A stretch of DNA of 64,000 nucleotides from Histoplasma ohiense (lineage: Eukaryota > Ascomycota > Eurotiomycetes > Onygenales > Ajellomycetaceae), in the NCBI GenBank assembly GCA_017607445.1, contig JAEVHH010000001.1:7378001-7442000 (forward strand), written 5' to 3'. The position numbers and the translations under genes were made by a program. Below, one piece after another: positions 46,912-56,883 of the stretch (position 1 is its first letter; each line of letters starts with the position of its first letter). The notes beneath the pieces are model-generated. The model was not told the origin of the DNA and made no database searches. It saw only the letters and a program-made list of their open reading frames with translations.

Positions 46912-47928
46912 TCACATCATTCCCTTCGAAACTTGTTCTCGTCGTTCTTCCCATACGTTCTTCCCGGAACAAGAGCAGACCATTTTATCGTTATCCCATA
47001 TACCAGCACTGCGAGCAATAACTCCAACCGGCGTGTTTGGATCTTCCTTTTGGAACGGTCCCTCTTTGGATTTGGACACCACCATGCTTCTCCCAATCAA
47101 CTCCCAGACTGCAACGGGACGGCTAAGGAAAACGCTCCCTTTTCCATTACTGTCCACTTCTATCTCACCTAGTACTCCTCGCGGCTGCTCTGGCCCTTGA
47201 ACCTTCTGTTTCACAGCTTCCCATATGCCACCAGTTGATGCTGGTCCCTGAGAAATATCTCCCATATCACGTACTGTAACCCAATACTTCCCCGGCGAAA
47301 GGCCGTTTATAGTAAGATCAACAAGCGTCAATGTTGGGGCCACCTGGACCATGCGCGCGAGACCACGGATTGGATTTTCTACCGTAGTGGAATGTGTCTC
47401 TAGGATACATACTGATGCATCTTATGCCGCGAGAAGAATATTTGTAAATAAAACAAAAGGTAAGAGTTGGCATCCTAGACCACGCTGAGGGGTATATGGG
47501 ATACGGTAAAAATAACAAGGTGTAAAAGGGGGCCGTGTGCGAGCGGGAAAACTAACTGTTTGAGGACCCGCTTCCTCTGAGAATAGCATCTCTTCCAGTT
47601 CTCTGAATTGCAGCAACTATAGCAGAAGGCGCCGCAGTTCCTTCCACCAGGAGGATCTGGTCCTTCAAATTACCCTGCACGTTTTTGACCCCTAGATAAT
47701 TCTCGCCGTTTAGTTGCATTTCTCAATGCCGCAGCCAAAAGCGGATAACGTGCTTGACTGAATATCCCACCTACCATCCAGAGCGTAGAGGGACGTAGAT
47801 ATGTCCTTGATACAGTCATCGCAAGTCAGAGGCACCGAAAATGTCGCCTATCCATTTCTAATTAGTATCGAACCCGCTGTTAACAAGAATAAAAGGCTTT
47901 AAAGTAGTACCTGAAATGACTGCATCAT
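46912..47928 (-). CDS. CCS1: Copper chaperone for superoxide dismutase
   Basis: Exons 47928-47911 (MMQSFQ), 47847-47775, 47691-47557 and 47420-46912 join in phase to 244 residues, near yeast Ccs1 (249). Domain 1 is Atx1-like with the copper motif in FSVPLTCDDCIKDISTSLYA (Cys-x-x-Cys) and GVKNVQGNLKDQILLVEG. Domain 2 is the SOD1-like platform (VQVAPTLTLVDLTINGLSPG; GLARMVQV; SRPVAVWELIGRSMVV; GVIARSAGIWDN). Domain 3 has the Cys-x-Cys copper-transfer motif in VCSCSGKNVWEERRE. It inserts copper and forms the disulfide of Cu/Zn-SOD. It shares a 320-bp promoter with the CDK11-like kinase, and noxR is its other neighbour. Confidence 0.94.
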
Positions 47929-48248
47929 GGGTAACTGCGCAAATGAAAGGCTTGGCGATCAATCAACTGGTGAGAAATCGATATCCGTTCAATATATAGT
48001 AAGAAAGGGATATTCATAGAGATGACCTCGGTCTCCATGGCGTCAGACTCGTCCATTGTTGAAGAGATGGAACTAGTGGGGGTGCTGGCTGGCTTAGAAA
48101 CCAGAAATCGAAGCGACTTTTTTTTTTTTTTTTTTTTGCAGGAAAATCGTCTGCGTCGGACTAAAGTAGATCCTCTCCGGTATTGAATCATTTCCGACAC
48201 AATGGAACGGCATGGAGAGCTATCCCTCCATTATCACCTGGATGCGCA
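47929..48248. promoter_or_regulatory. Shared divergent promoter CCS1 / CDK11-like kinase
   Basis: 320 bp between the start codons of two divergent genes. Contains a 20-base T run at 48118-48137. If the kinase instead starts at the upstream in-frame ATG at 48183, the interval shrinks to 254 bp. Confidence 0.6.
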
Positions 48249-49925
48249 ATGTCGACCGCACCAAGATCAAGATGGGCAGAGGACGATGCCGAAACGGAAG
48301 CCCTTATTGAACAGAAAAGACGAGAAAAGGAGGAGCGGAAACGTATAAAGGCGGAGAAGCAGCGGCGCCAGCAAGAGGAGGCACAGGAACTACTTGCGCA
48401 AACACATGCGGACCAGGGGGCAAATAACTCTTTACAAGCTCAAGAGAAGGGTGCGAATGGCGATTCAGGGAGGCCATCCAAGAGGCGGAGGTTGTCGAAT
48501 GAACCAGAATCACGGCCCGACCTTCCTGTTGATCAGAAGCCCATTCCCCTGCTCCGATTTCCGGCCCCGGAATGGGGACCGTGTAGACATGTGGACAATT
48601 TCGAACGACTAAATCGCATCGAAGAAGGCTCTTATGGCCTGGTATCGAGAGCGAAAGAACTTGCAACTGGCGACATTGTTGCACTTAAGCGGTTGAAGAT
48701 GGAAAATTGCCACGACGGCTTTCCAATTACCGGGCTGCGAGAGATTCAAATCCTACTGGAATCCAGACATACAAACATTGTCCATCTACGGGAAGTCGTG
48801 ATGGGCAATGGTATGGACGAGTAAGTTCTCGCGTTTATAATATATTCAAGCCATCCTGAAAAGCCCGGATACCGGAAAGCATTAACCAGCTCGTCCCTTC
48901 ATGTCTTTTCCTCCCACTTTGTAGCGTCTACCTTGTCATGGATTTCGTCGAACATGACCTCAAAACACTCCTCGACCATATGCACGAACCGTTTCTCCAA
49001 TCAGAGACGAAAACGTTACTTCTACAGATCATCTCCGCGACGGAGTACTTACACTCGCATTGGATCATGCACCGCGATCTAAAGACGTCAAATTTACTGA
49101 TGAACAACCGGGGAGAAATTAAAGTTGCGGACTTTGGAATGGCAAGATATTATGGCGATCCGCCACCAAAGTTGACCCAGCTTGTGACCACTTTATGGTA
49201 TCGGTCTCCGGAACTTTTACTTGGAGCGGAAACATATGGGCCGGAGATTGACATGTGGAGTATCGGATGTATATTTGCTGAGCTCGTGACGAAGAAGCCG
49301 TTATTTCAAGGGGAGAATGAAGTCAGCCAATTAAGCGAGGTACGGCCGACCCCTTGGTGTGAACCCAACTCCCCCCGGCAATCCTTTCCTCCCAACCCAA
49401 AAGATTCAACTCGTCGATGACAAAACAATACCTCATGTTAACAAGCAATATCCCACGTAGATCTTTGCCAGCACGGGACCCCCAACCACCCAAAGCTGGC
49501 CCTCCTTCCGCTCCCTCCCCAACGCCAAATTCGTTGGTTTTCCAGCCAACAGCGCGGCACAAAACTCAGACGGCGGCATCCCTCTCCTCTGGCGCAAGAA
49601 ATTCCCCTACCTTACCACCGCCGGTCTCACCCTTCTCTCCCACCTTCTTGCGTTAAACCCAGCCTCCCGCCCGGACGCCGCAACGTGTCTCTCACACCCG
49701 TACTTCCGCGAAGATCCCAAGCCAAAGGCGAAAGAGATGTTCCCGACGTTCCCGTCGAAAGCGGGCATGGAACGGAGGCGGAGGCGGGAAACCCCGGAGG
49801 CGCCGAAGAGGGGGGATGTGGCGCCTCGGTTGGATTTTACGAAGGTCTTTGGAGGAGTCGCTGGTGGTGTTGGCGATGGGGACGGGGTTGAGGCAGGGGC
49901 GGGTTTCACGTTGCGGTTGGGGTGA
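48249..49925 (+). CDS. CDK11/PITSLRE-type cyclin-dependent kinase
   Basis: Exons 48249-48820, 48925-49339 and 49461-49925 join in phase to 483 residues. The N-terminus (MSTAPRSRWAEDDAETEA) is followed by a Lys/Arg/Glu coiled coil and an RSK-type basic patch (SKRRRLSNE). The kinase core shows FERLNRIEEGSYGLVSRAKE, VALKRLKMENCHDGFPITGL, REIQILLESRHTNIVHLREVV (PITSLRE position reads PITGLRE), MHRDLKTSNLLMNNRGEIKV, ADFGMARYYGDP and TTLWYRSPELLLGAETYGPE. S. pombe Ppk23 is the nearest type I can name. CDK11 kinases phosphorylate splicing and Mediator factors. The start at 48249 is chosen over 48183 because MST-x-x-SRWA is the usual opening. Confidence 0.93.
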
Positions 49926-50277
49926 TCAGGTGTCACCTTTCCTTGCGCTGCCTGCATGGCTTTGCTCTTGAGCCTCGGTGGTCTAAAGGGGGTGGTGGTA
50001 TATAGAATGGATGCTGGGGTTTGACTGCAAGATATGGGGAGTTGGAAGATATCATTTTGTGTTTTTCGGGTGGTCAGATTTACGCATGAGTCTTTTTTAT
50101 GTACACTGTACAACATAGCAAGCATACAAGTGAGCCAGTTACATGCAATCAGCAGTCCCTAAATTAAAGCCACCTCAAAACTCGAATTTACATCCCTAGA
50201 CCTACCTTACCTGACTGAGGGAAAAAAAAAAAAAAAAAAAAAAAAAAAACCCAAAAAGTAAAGACAAATAAATTATG
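49926..50277. other. Intergenic, no gene seen
   Basis: 3' side of the CDK11-like gene. Ends in a 28-base A run (50222-50249), which on the minus strand is a T run positioned as a pol III terminator for the tRNA. Confidence 0.6.
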
Positions 50278-50350
50278 AGCCCACGGCGAGGGTCGAACTC
50301 GCAGCCTTGCGGTTAAAAGCCGCACGCTCTGACCATTGAGCTACGTGGGC
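50278..50350 (-). tRNA. tRNA-Lys (anticodon UUU)
   Basis: A 73-nt cloverleaf on the minus strand: acceptor stem GCCCACG/CGTGGGC, D arm GCTC/GAGC, anticodon stem TGCGG/CCGCA with loop CTTTTAA (anticodon TTT), T arm GCGAG/CTCGC with loop TTCGACC, and discriminator U. Box A (TAGCTCAATGG) and box B (AGTTCGACCC) are intact. There is no intron. A long T run follows on the minus strand as terminator. Confidence 0.96.
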
Positions 50351-51655
50351 TGATTGGATAAGTGCCGCCAAGGTGACGTGGAAGTTATCCTCTTGCCCGA
50401 CGCCAGCCTAGTCATGCTTGGTCAACTTACCCCGTACTTATCCATCAACGCTTCTTGTATTTAAAACCAGGGCACGACCAATACATTTTACTCGCCAGGT
50501 CCTTCAGTCTTTAGACATGGCAAGTGTCCAAGCTAACATGCATATACTGATGAATTATCGAGAAGTCGTACCATGGTCGTCCGGCGTATCGCTGAAACAC
50601 TTGCATTGCTACTCCCCGGCCAGCGCCATGTGGCATTGCTTGTATCAACTTGAATTGAAGTCTTTAATTTCGACAGAGGGATTTGATAAATGGAATCAAT
50701 TTACAAGACCGGATGAGGTGCTTTATCATCTCATCTGCTCTTAGGTTTGTGTTGATGGATAGTTTGTGAAAATCCAGGATAAATACATACTATATTGGAT
50801 GGGATTGAATATTGAAATACGGGCGAATGAAGAAGGGAATAAATAGGTTGCTACACCTGTCGCGGCAGCTCGCAGGAAGAGAAGAATTGGAGACAGCATT
50901 TCTCCCTAGTATTTAAGATAGCCTGCGCTGGACAAACTGGCAAATTCAACAATTCTTTATTGTAATGCGCGAAGGTGCCCTTGCAGTGAACGGTGGAATT
51001 CGGAAATTACCGTAGCTGGGCCGAGCTCACGGACTGAGAGAACTATCTCCCTCTCTAGTCCATGTAGTTGGTTTGTTGTCCATTCCCTATCCTCATTTCG
51101 TCCACAATAAAAAATAAGGAGGGAAATACGCCGCCGCGGAAGGGAATCATGATTCGCATTATTGATGATTGATCCAGTTCCCTACCCTAGAATGATCATA
51201 AAGCTTAACAAGAAGAAACCCATGAATAAAACCTCGCATGGTACTGTACGGCCTGCGTTCGGCTGTTATCATTATAATTGGGGGTTCTTGCTCACATGGC
51301 TAGGGCATGCTGAGCCTGAAAATTGCCCGTGATCTATCCTTCAATAGACCACACTCCTATTTCCCGGGGCGAAGAGGATTTTACACCCATTCTTTGAGAA
51401 CTTGAAGCGGACAGCCCCGTTGCTGAACCAGAGTGGTTCCACTCATCGAAATGGATGCCAGATCTCCAATGATGTCAAAAACAACTCTGTTTAGAGCTGC
51501 ATATTCCACAGGCCGTAACCAAGATGAACTGCACAAGCGACCCACGCCAAAACAAAGGAATATCCCCCATATCGCCTTTTCATTAGTTGTTGTCATGACC
51601 TTCGTAACTGGAAAAAGAGGAAAAGTAAACACCAATCCCTTCCCTGATGATGTTA
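50351..51655. other. Intergenic, no supported gene
   Basis: A 108-codon plus-strand frame (50418-50744) has no recognisable domain or intron support. The rest is AT-rich. A minus-strand frame at 51381-51677 is mostly antisense to the 3' flank of the RING gene and shows no domain. Confidence 0.5.
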
Positions 51656-52356
51656 TCACGATTGCGTTGCTTCCCAAGCCTCACCACCCTCATACAACTC
51701 CCTCCGTCGCTGCCGATGTCTTCTCCACCACTTGAATACCTCCCAAGGACCCCTACAATACGCAGTCGCTTGTCGCATGGTGTCCGGCTGTGATGAAGAT
51801 GATGAAGATGACGCGGGGGACGAGGGGGACAAGGCAAACGACACCTCGCTATGAAGGGGACTTGCAAGGGCAAAATCATCAGTGGTGCTCAACTCATGCA
51901 GCGATGGCGCTTTAAGACTCTGACTCTGCGGCCGCCTTAGGTGGTAGAAGGTCCGACGGCAGAGGGGGCAGCTCGCGTCTCGTTTCGACAGCCAGTCGTC
52001 GATACACGGCTGGTGGAAGACGTGTCGGCAGGGTAATTCTCGAAACTTCATGTCGCGGTGGAGGGTTTCGAAGCAGAGGATGCAGTCCGTTTCTTCTTGA
52101 TTTTGGCTGTTGTCTTCGTCTGCAGAGCGGATGCGGGTTAGATGACTCTGGCTGGTACTCGATTTACGCACGACTTCTCGATCTTATCGCTGGTTGTACA
52201 CCAAAAAAAAAAAAAAAAAATTGACACTATATGGGGAATACCTTTCGCAATGAAGGTGCCCGATAAACGCCTCATGTTCGCCTGGTCGAGCTCCTTGACG
52301 GAGAGCGTGCCCTGGCTTAATGGGATGCATATGTAATGTGCAGTGGGCATTGCCAT
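51656..52356 (-). CDS. RING-H2 zinc finger protein
   Basis: Exon 1, 52356-52242, and exon 2, 52182-51656, join in phase to about 213 residues across a 59-base intron that contains an 18-base homopolymer. The N-terminus is MAMPTAHYICIPLSQGTLSV. The RING-H2 is complete: DCILCFETLHRDMKFRELPC, RHVFHQPCIDDWL and CPLCRRTF. The tail is Ser-rich and then Trp/Arg-rich (WEVFKWWRRHRQRRREL). It is probably a ubiquitin E3 ligase; target unknown. The exact acceptor is uncertain by a few bases because several AGs keep the frame. No signal peptide or membrane helix is seen. Confidence 0.75.
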
Positions 52357-53800
52357 GGGCCTTTTCTCTTCCCCTTGCAACCGATGAACGAAATCGCAAC
52401 AGCCTGCAATTATTTCTCTGAGCGATGTCCACCAGATGAACGGTGCATGGCATAAAGAGTCTGGTTGTCGTATTGGACCATTAGTTAAAGAAAGGATAGC
52501 AGTACTATTCAGCGATATATCCCGTGTCAGCTTTACTGAAAGAGATGAGATTTTTTTTTTCTTTCACTTCTTTTTCTTCCCCCCTCTTCTACTTCTACTT
52601 TTCACTGTGGGACAAGGGGGTTTCTTTGATATGGCATGCTCCAACGAGTTTCATTGATTCCTGTTATGATTCCTGTTGGCCAGTGCCAATGACATCATTC
52701 CAACGCCTGCTTGCCGACTGAACCTTGGTCGCCGCATACTATATTTGCGCCACCGCATGTGCCATGGTCAGTACGGTGCTGATTTTGATTGCCATTTGCC
52801 ATCTCTTCGTGGGTTCTAGGTGCCTAGTAACATGGACAAAAAGCAAAGAAAATAAAGAAGGAAGACCAAGGTTCAGGGGGGGAAAGGAGGACGGGGTTGG
52901 GGAGGAACAAAATGGAAAGGGAAAATAGGTTTATTAATATCCGTTTCACATGTTCATTTTGCAAAAGTAGTGGAGCCAGTCAAGGATAACTACTACTCGA
53001 AAAAAAAAAAAAAAAACTCCCAAATATAAACTAGCCAATCAAACCAATGTTGCATAGTATCGGTTAAGTTAATCGAATAAGAAGTATGCAATTTAAAATG
53101 GGTTGATATATAGGTCTTTTCCTATTCACTGAAATCTTCAGAGCGTACATCATGCACTGTCGTCTTAATATCCCATTCAACGGCCGAAACGGCCCAAAAA
53201 AAAAATTGAAGAGCGTGTTGGCGCAGAGGCGAAAGTTAGCTTAGTGGAGGGGTAGGCAGAGAATTCGTTGATTCTTCATTTCAGTTCTGAATATAGTCAG
53301 TCAGTAACCGCGGTGGCTTCGTTTGTTTCCATCCTAAAAGCCTGTTCCTTGTTTTGGTGAGCGCCTATTCGCAAGTGCATCGCTTCGTATTTACCTGGGA
53401 AGGAGTTGTGGACTTGACGGATACCCAGCTATACTGCGGGAAGGCGATTGTGCCAGGAGTAAGAAGTATCTCCAGATAAAGGAAGATAGAATGTTACGCT
53501 GGAATGGTGATCCCTGAATCATCACATTTGTTCCCAGAAAAGCCGGCTCAATGTGGGGGAAAACGTCCGAAAGGTAATGCAGGTGGTATTCACACGATAT
53601 GGTTTAGTGATATTCAGGCGCGTCGATAAGACTCCGATTATCGCTTGCGTGCACGGAGAATTATCAGCGTTGCATATCTTGGATCTCTGCACAAGCCGAG
53701 CAGCCCATTAACTACTCGACTATCAAAAGCGCTTACATTATCGATCAGCACAGGTCAAGTAAAGGTCTGAAAGGGTATGCCTTCAGAACATGAATGTGTT
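52357..53800. other. Intergenic, no gene seen
   Basis: AT-rich with T runs near 52551-52560 and A runs near 53000-53017. No frame with recognisable content. Confidence 0.6.
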
Positions 53801-55443
53801 TTAGCTCGATCGTTTGATTCGTCGCCTAGCACCATAGTTGTTCGAAAGGGGCTTCTTCCTCATTGCTCGAGATTTTGGAATTCCTTGGGGTTTAGCTTGG
53901 AGAGACTGTCTCCGACATTTTGATTTGCTATATATATGCCCGTTTTGGGATACAAGTTTCGATATTCCTTGTGGCGGCATTTGCTGCATGGGCTCCGCTT
54001 GCTGGTTCTTTTTGGCTGTTAAATCCATGATGCGCTGGATCCTGTGCAAGGCTGCAACAGGTGAAATGGGCAGATTCGTTGGTGCGGTGGCCCCTTTGTC
54101 GTGTGGTTTTACCAAATGGGTCATATCATAGTGGCCTGTTTGGTTGCGTATGGGTGCTCTTGAGATTTTTCTAGTTTTGGTAATTTTCGACAAGCGATCC
54201 GCTTTGAGAACTGTGTTTGTAGCAGTCTTTCCATCCATGTTAGTAGAGCTGCAATTGCTATTCAGCTTTTTGTCGATGTTAAGATTGGTAGACACAGTGG
54301 CCTCCTGCTTTGATTCTTCTTCGGGCATTCGAATTGGACTCAGATCACTATTGGACATAGCCATCTCCTGAGCAATTTTTGGAAGTTCTTGTTCAATCCA
54401 GATCAGTAAAATCATGAACTTGTCTAAATTCCTTTCACTGGCAGATCGAAGTAGCCAGGCGAGGGCTGGATTGAATGGTTCATGAGGATCCAAGGTTGCA
54501 CCTTTTCCATGCTCGGCCTCCCACTCCAACCTCATATGCTCCCTCTTTTGTCGTCCTTCTTCTGCCATAATTCTCATTTTGGGCACATTCCGGTGCTGAA
54601 AGTAGTGGTATTCCTTCCATACATCCATCTTGCTTTGCTGTTTCGCATCAAAGAGAAGTTGTATAACCGATGCCTTCTTGTTGCCGATGGCGATGCACCT
54701 CTTGTTGATACTGTTTGAAAATCTCAACACTCCTGCGTCTTCGCTGCTGGAATTTTAGGAATGAAATCCATTCAAAGTCTTTGTCCCCAATAACCTGCAT
54801 TCCAGTAGTCCACAATGGGGCCATACTTTCCATGGACATCTTTGGGGGCACGCCACATTTCCACTGGAAATGCTGGTCTTCCACCCAGTCGTATCAAATC
54901 ATGGTAATCTTCCTCATTTTCCAGAGTATGTTTGAGCTGCAATGCTTCCCATTCTGGGTCGGGAGACCCTGGGGAACTCCGCGTTCGAGTGGAGGTGCCG
55001 CTTGAACAAGAGCTCCGAGCGCGCTGATTATCGGGGTTCGTTTGGATATTTCTAACATTTGTAATTTTATCAAATCTGAACGTTGAAAAGTAGGTGTTTT
55101 CTCTAGGCTTGTGGGGCTAGTCTCACTTTAAGTTTGACATCCACGGCTGCGACATCCAAGGGATGCGATTTGCCTCTAAGCTTAACCAACTCCCTACCAA
55201 GCTCATGTCAGTGTTCCGTGACTTCGTAGGAAAGGTCTAGGGAAGGGATATTCTCTTACATCAAATTTTGTATATGTTCGTCAGTCCAGTTTTCTGGGTC
55301 TGCATTATCGATCCAGCTTGTTGAGGTCAGTATTTGATTCCTCAGCAATCCGACTCTGTTAGGCTGGCCACCTACGTTATCCCTACAAGGTCGCTGGGGG
55401 AAAGTTTATCCAGATCTCGGGTAGAGAGCTTCAGCACAGGCAT
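53801..55443 (-). pseudogene. Multi-exon gene of unknown family broken by frameshifts
   Basis: Exons 55443-55376 (MPVLKLSTRDLDKLSPSDLV...), 55355-55260 (VGLLRNQILTSTSWIDNADP...) and a third from 55193 (MELVKLRGKSHPLDVAAVDV) join in phase with clean splice sites. The frame then shifts near 55105 (continuing ENTYFSTFRFDKITNVRN), near 54790 (DYWNAG to VIGDKDFEWISFLKFQQRR) and near 54680 (HRHRQQEGIG to VIQLLFDAKQQSKMDVWKEY). None of these three breaks has a usable intron. The last part is a 309-codon open frame ending in a Lys/Arg-rich tail. The DFEWISFL-QRRRR-WKEYHYFQ pattern resembles uncharacterised multicopy fungal proteins; I cannot name a domain. Confidence 0.65.
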
Positions 55444-55792
55444 GATGAAGGTGAGAAGGGGAGTTGGGAGTTGGTTCAACAGCAAAAGCAAGAGTTGGCA
55501 AGAGAATCAATAACGACAAGTTCAAGATTTCATTTGAATCTTGCCATTGCATGATGTCATTCCATGTTGGGGGTCGGTCTTGGGGGTAGTCTTGGTGCCA
55601 GGGTGGGCATTTCCGACGCGGAAACTGCCTGACCGATGGATCAATGAATGCACGGGGATCAAACTCCTGTCGACTTGCGCAGGCTTTGCTCGTTTTGGTT
55701 CGCATCGCCTGCGGGTGAACGCTGCCTTATTGGCTAACTAACATGGCAAGGCTGTGTTTGCCCGTAAGTTGCTGTACGTCGGCCAGCATTAG

Positions 55793-56707
55793 CATGCCCA
55801 CGATGCCCCTCCTCAGCGCTCCTGGGCCTTGGTATTGACACACAACAGGGCCCGCTACTTTCCTCCTGACGAATTCTCTCAACCTGGGAGTCGAGAACAC
55901 ACTCCATCTCCAGAACCGGAAGGGTCTAAGACGTCCTGGACAAATGCCGGGCGAGGATTCTCGTTCGGCAGTCATAAGGCGGTGTGCGATGTTTTACTTG
56001 CGCCGAATAGAACCTGTCATCATATAGGCAGAGTTCATTTTTACATTACATTTGATGAACAGGGGCGGCTTAATATTGAAAGATGAGTCAACTCATGGGA
56101 CGGCTCTCAGCTATCATACGATGGCTGGGGCGGAGCTCTCAGGCGACGTCGATTTCAGTGGATTCTATTCCCAGAATTCACCATCCAAATCCACCTCCCT
56201 AACTTCACACTCGACATTGTGCAATTAAAAAACCGTTCTTGCTACCTAGAATATCAGAGAAATCTTACAAAATTCTTGGACAACAGTCGCGACGCCGTCC
56301 TCGCCCTCGCGGGATTAGATGTGCAAAGCCATGGATCTGGATCAACCGATCACTTAACAAACCCATATTCTCCGGGACAACAACCTATCTATTTTCCCCA
56401 AGCAGTTCTTGGTCAAGGTGGCTTTGGGAAAGCTTTCTTGGTTTCACACCTGAGCAACGGAATGGTATACGCTGCGAAAGAACTCCTCAAAGGCTTAAGC
56501 CTGAGAAATGAAGCAGCAATCCTGAGGAATATATCACATGTAAGACTGTTCCATGCCTGTTCAAAATTCAATCAATAGCTTATTCCTTCACAGAAGCATG
56601 TTGTTCAATATGTGGACTTCATAGAAGAGCCCACAACTCAACTAATTATGGAATATCAAATCTTGAACACGAATTCCTACAACTCATTGTCAAAACATTC
56701 ATATTGA
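55793..56707 (+). pseudogene. Truncated FHA-domain protein kinase pseudogene
   Basis: A plus-strand frame carries an FHA-like domain (GFSFGSHKAVCDVLLAPN, IGRVHFYITFDEQGRLNIER, NSWDGSQLSYDGWGG) and then the start of a protein kinase: glycine loop VLGQGGFGKAFLV, the Lys strand VYAAKELL, the helix-C Glu in LRNEAAILRNISH and, after an intron (56540-56593), KHVVQYVDFIEEPTTQLIME. An in-frame TGA at about 56084 interrupts the FHA part, and the frame ends at 56707 before the catalytic loop; HRD, DFG and the whole C-lobe are missing. No good start codon is present at the 5' end. The order FHA-kinase resembles a Rad53/Chk2-like expanded fungal family. Confidence 0.75.
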
Positions 56708-56883
56708 GAAATTTAATTTTCGTGACTAGTGGCCGAAATTTATCTTTAACAAATTTATGAATTTCGGATTTGTTACATTCTAAAATAACCAGTTAAAGAG
56801 AGAAAAAGTAATAAATTCTGTTATCCTCCCCCCTTGCGTATTCATTGAAGCTAGTTAGCTTGCTATTTTTTCAACTATGAAAA

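Noticed and set aside
50418..50744. 108-codon plus-strand frame after the tRNA
   Set aside because: No domain and no supporting context; length is within chance expectation.
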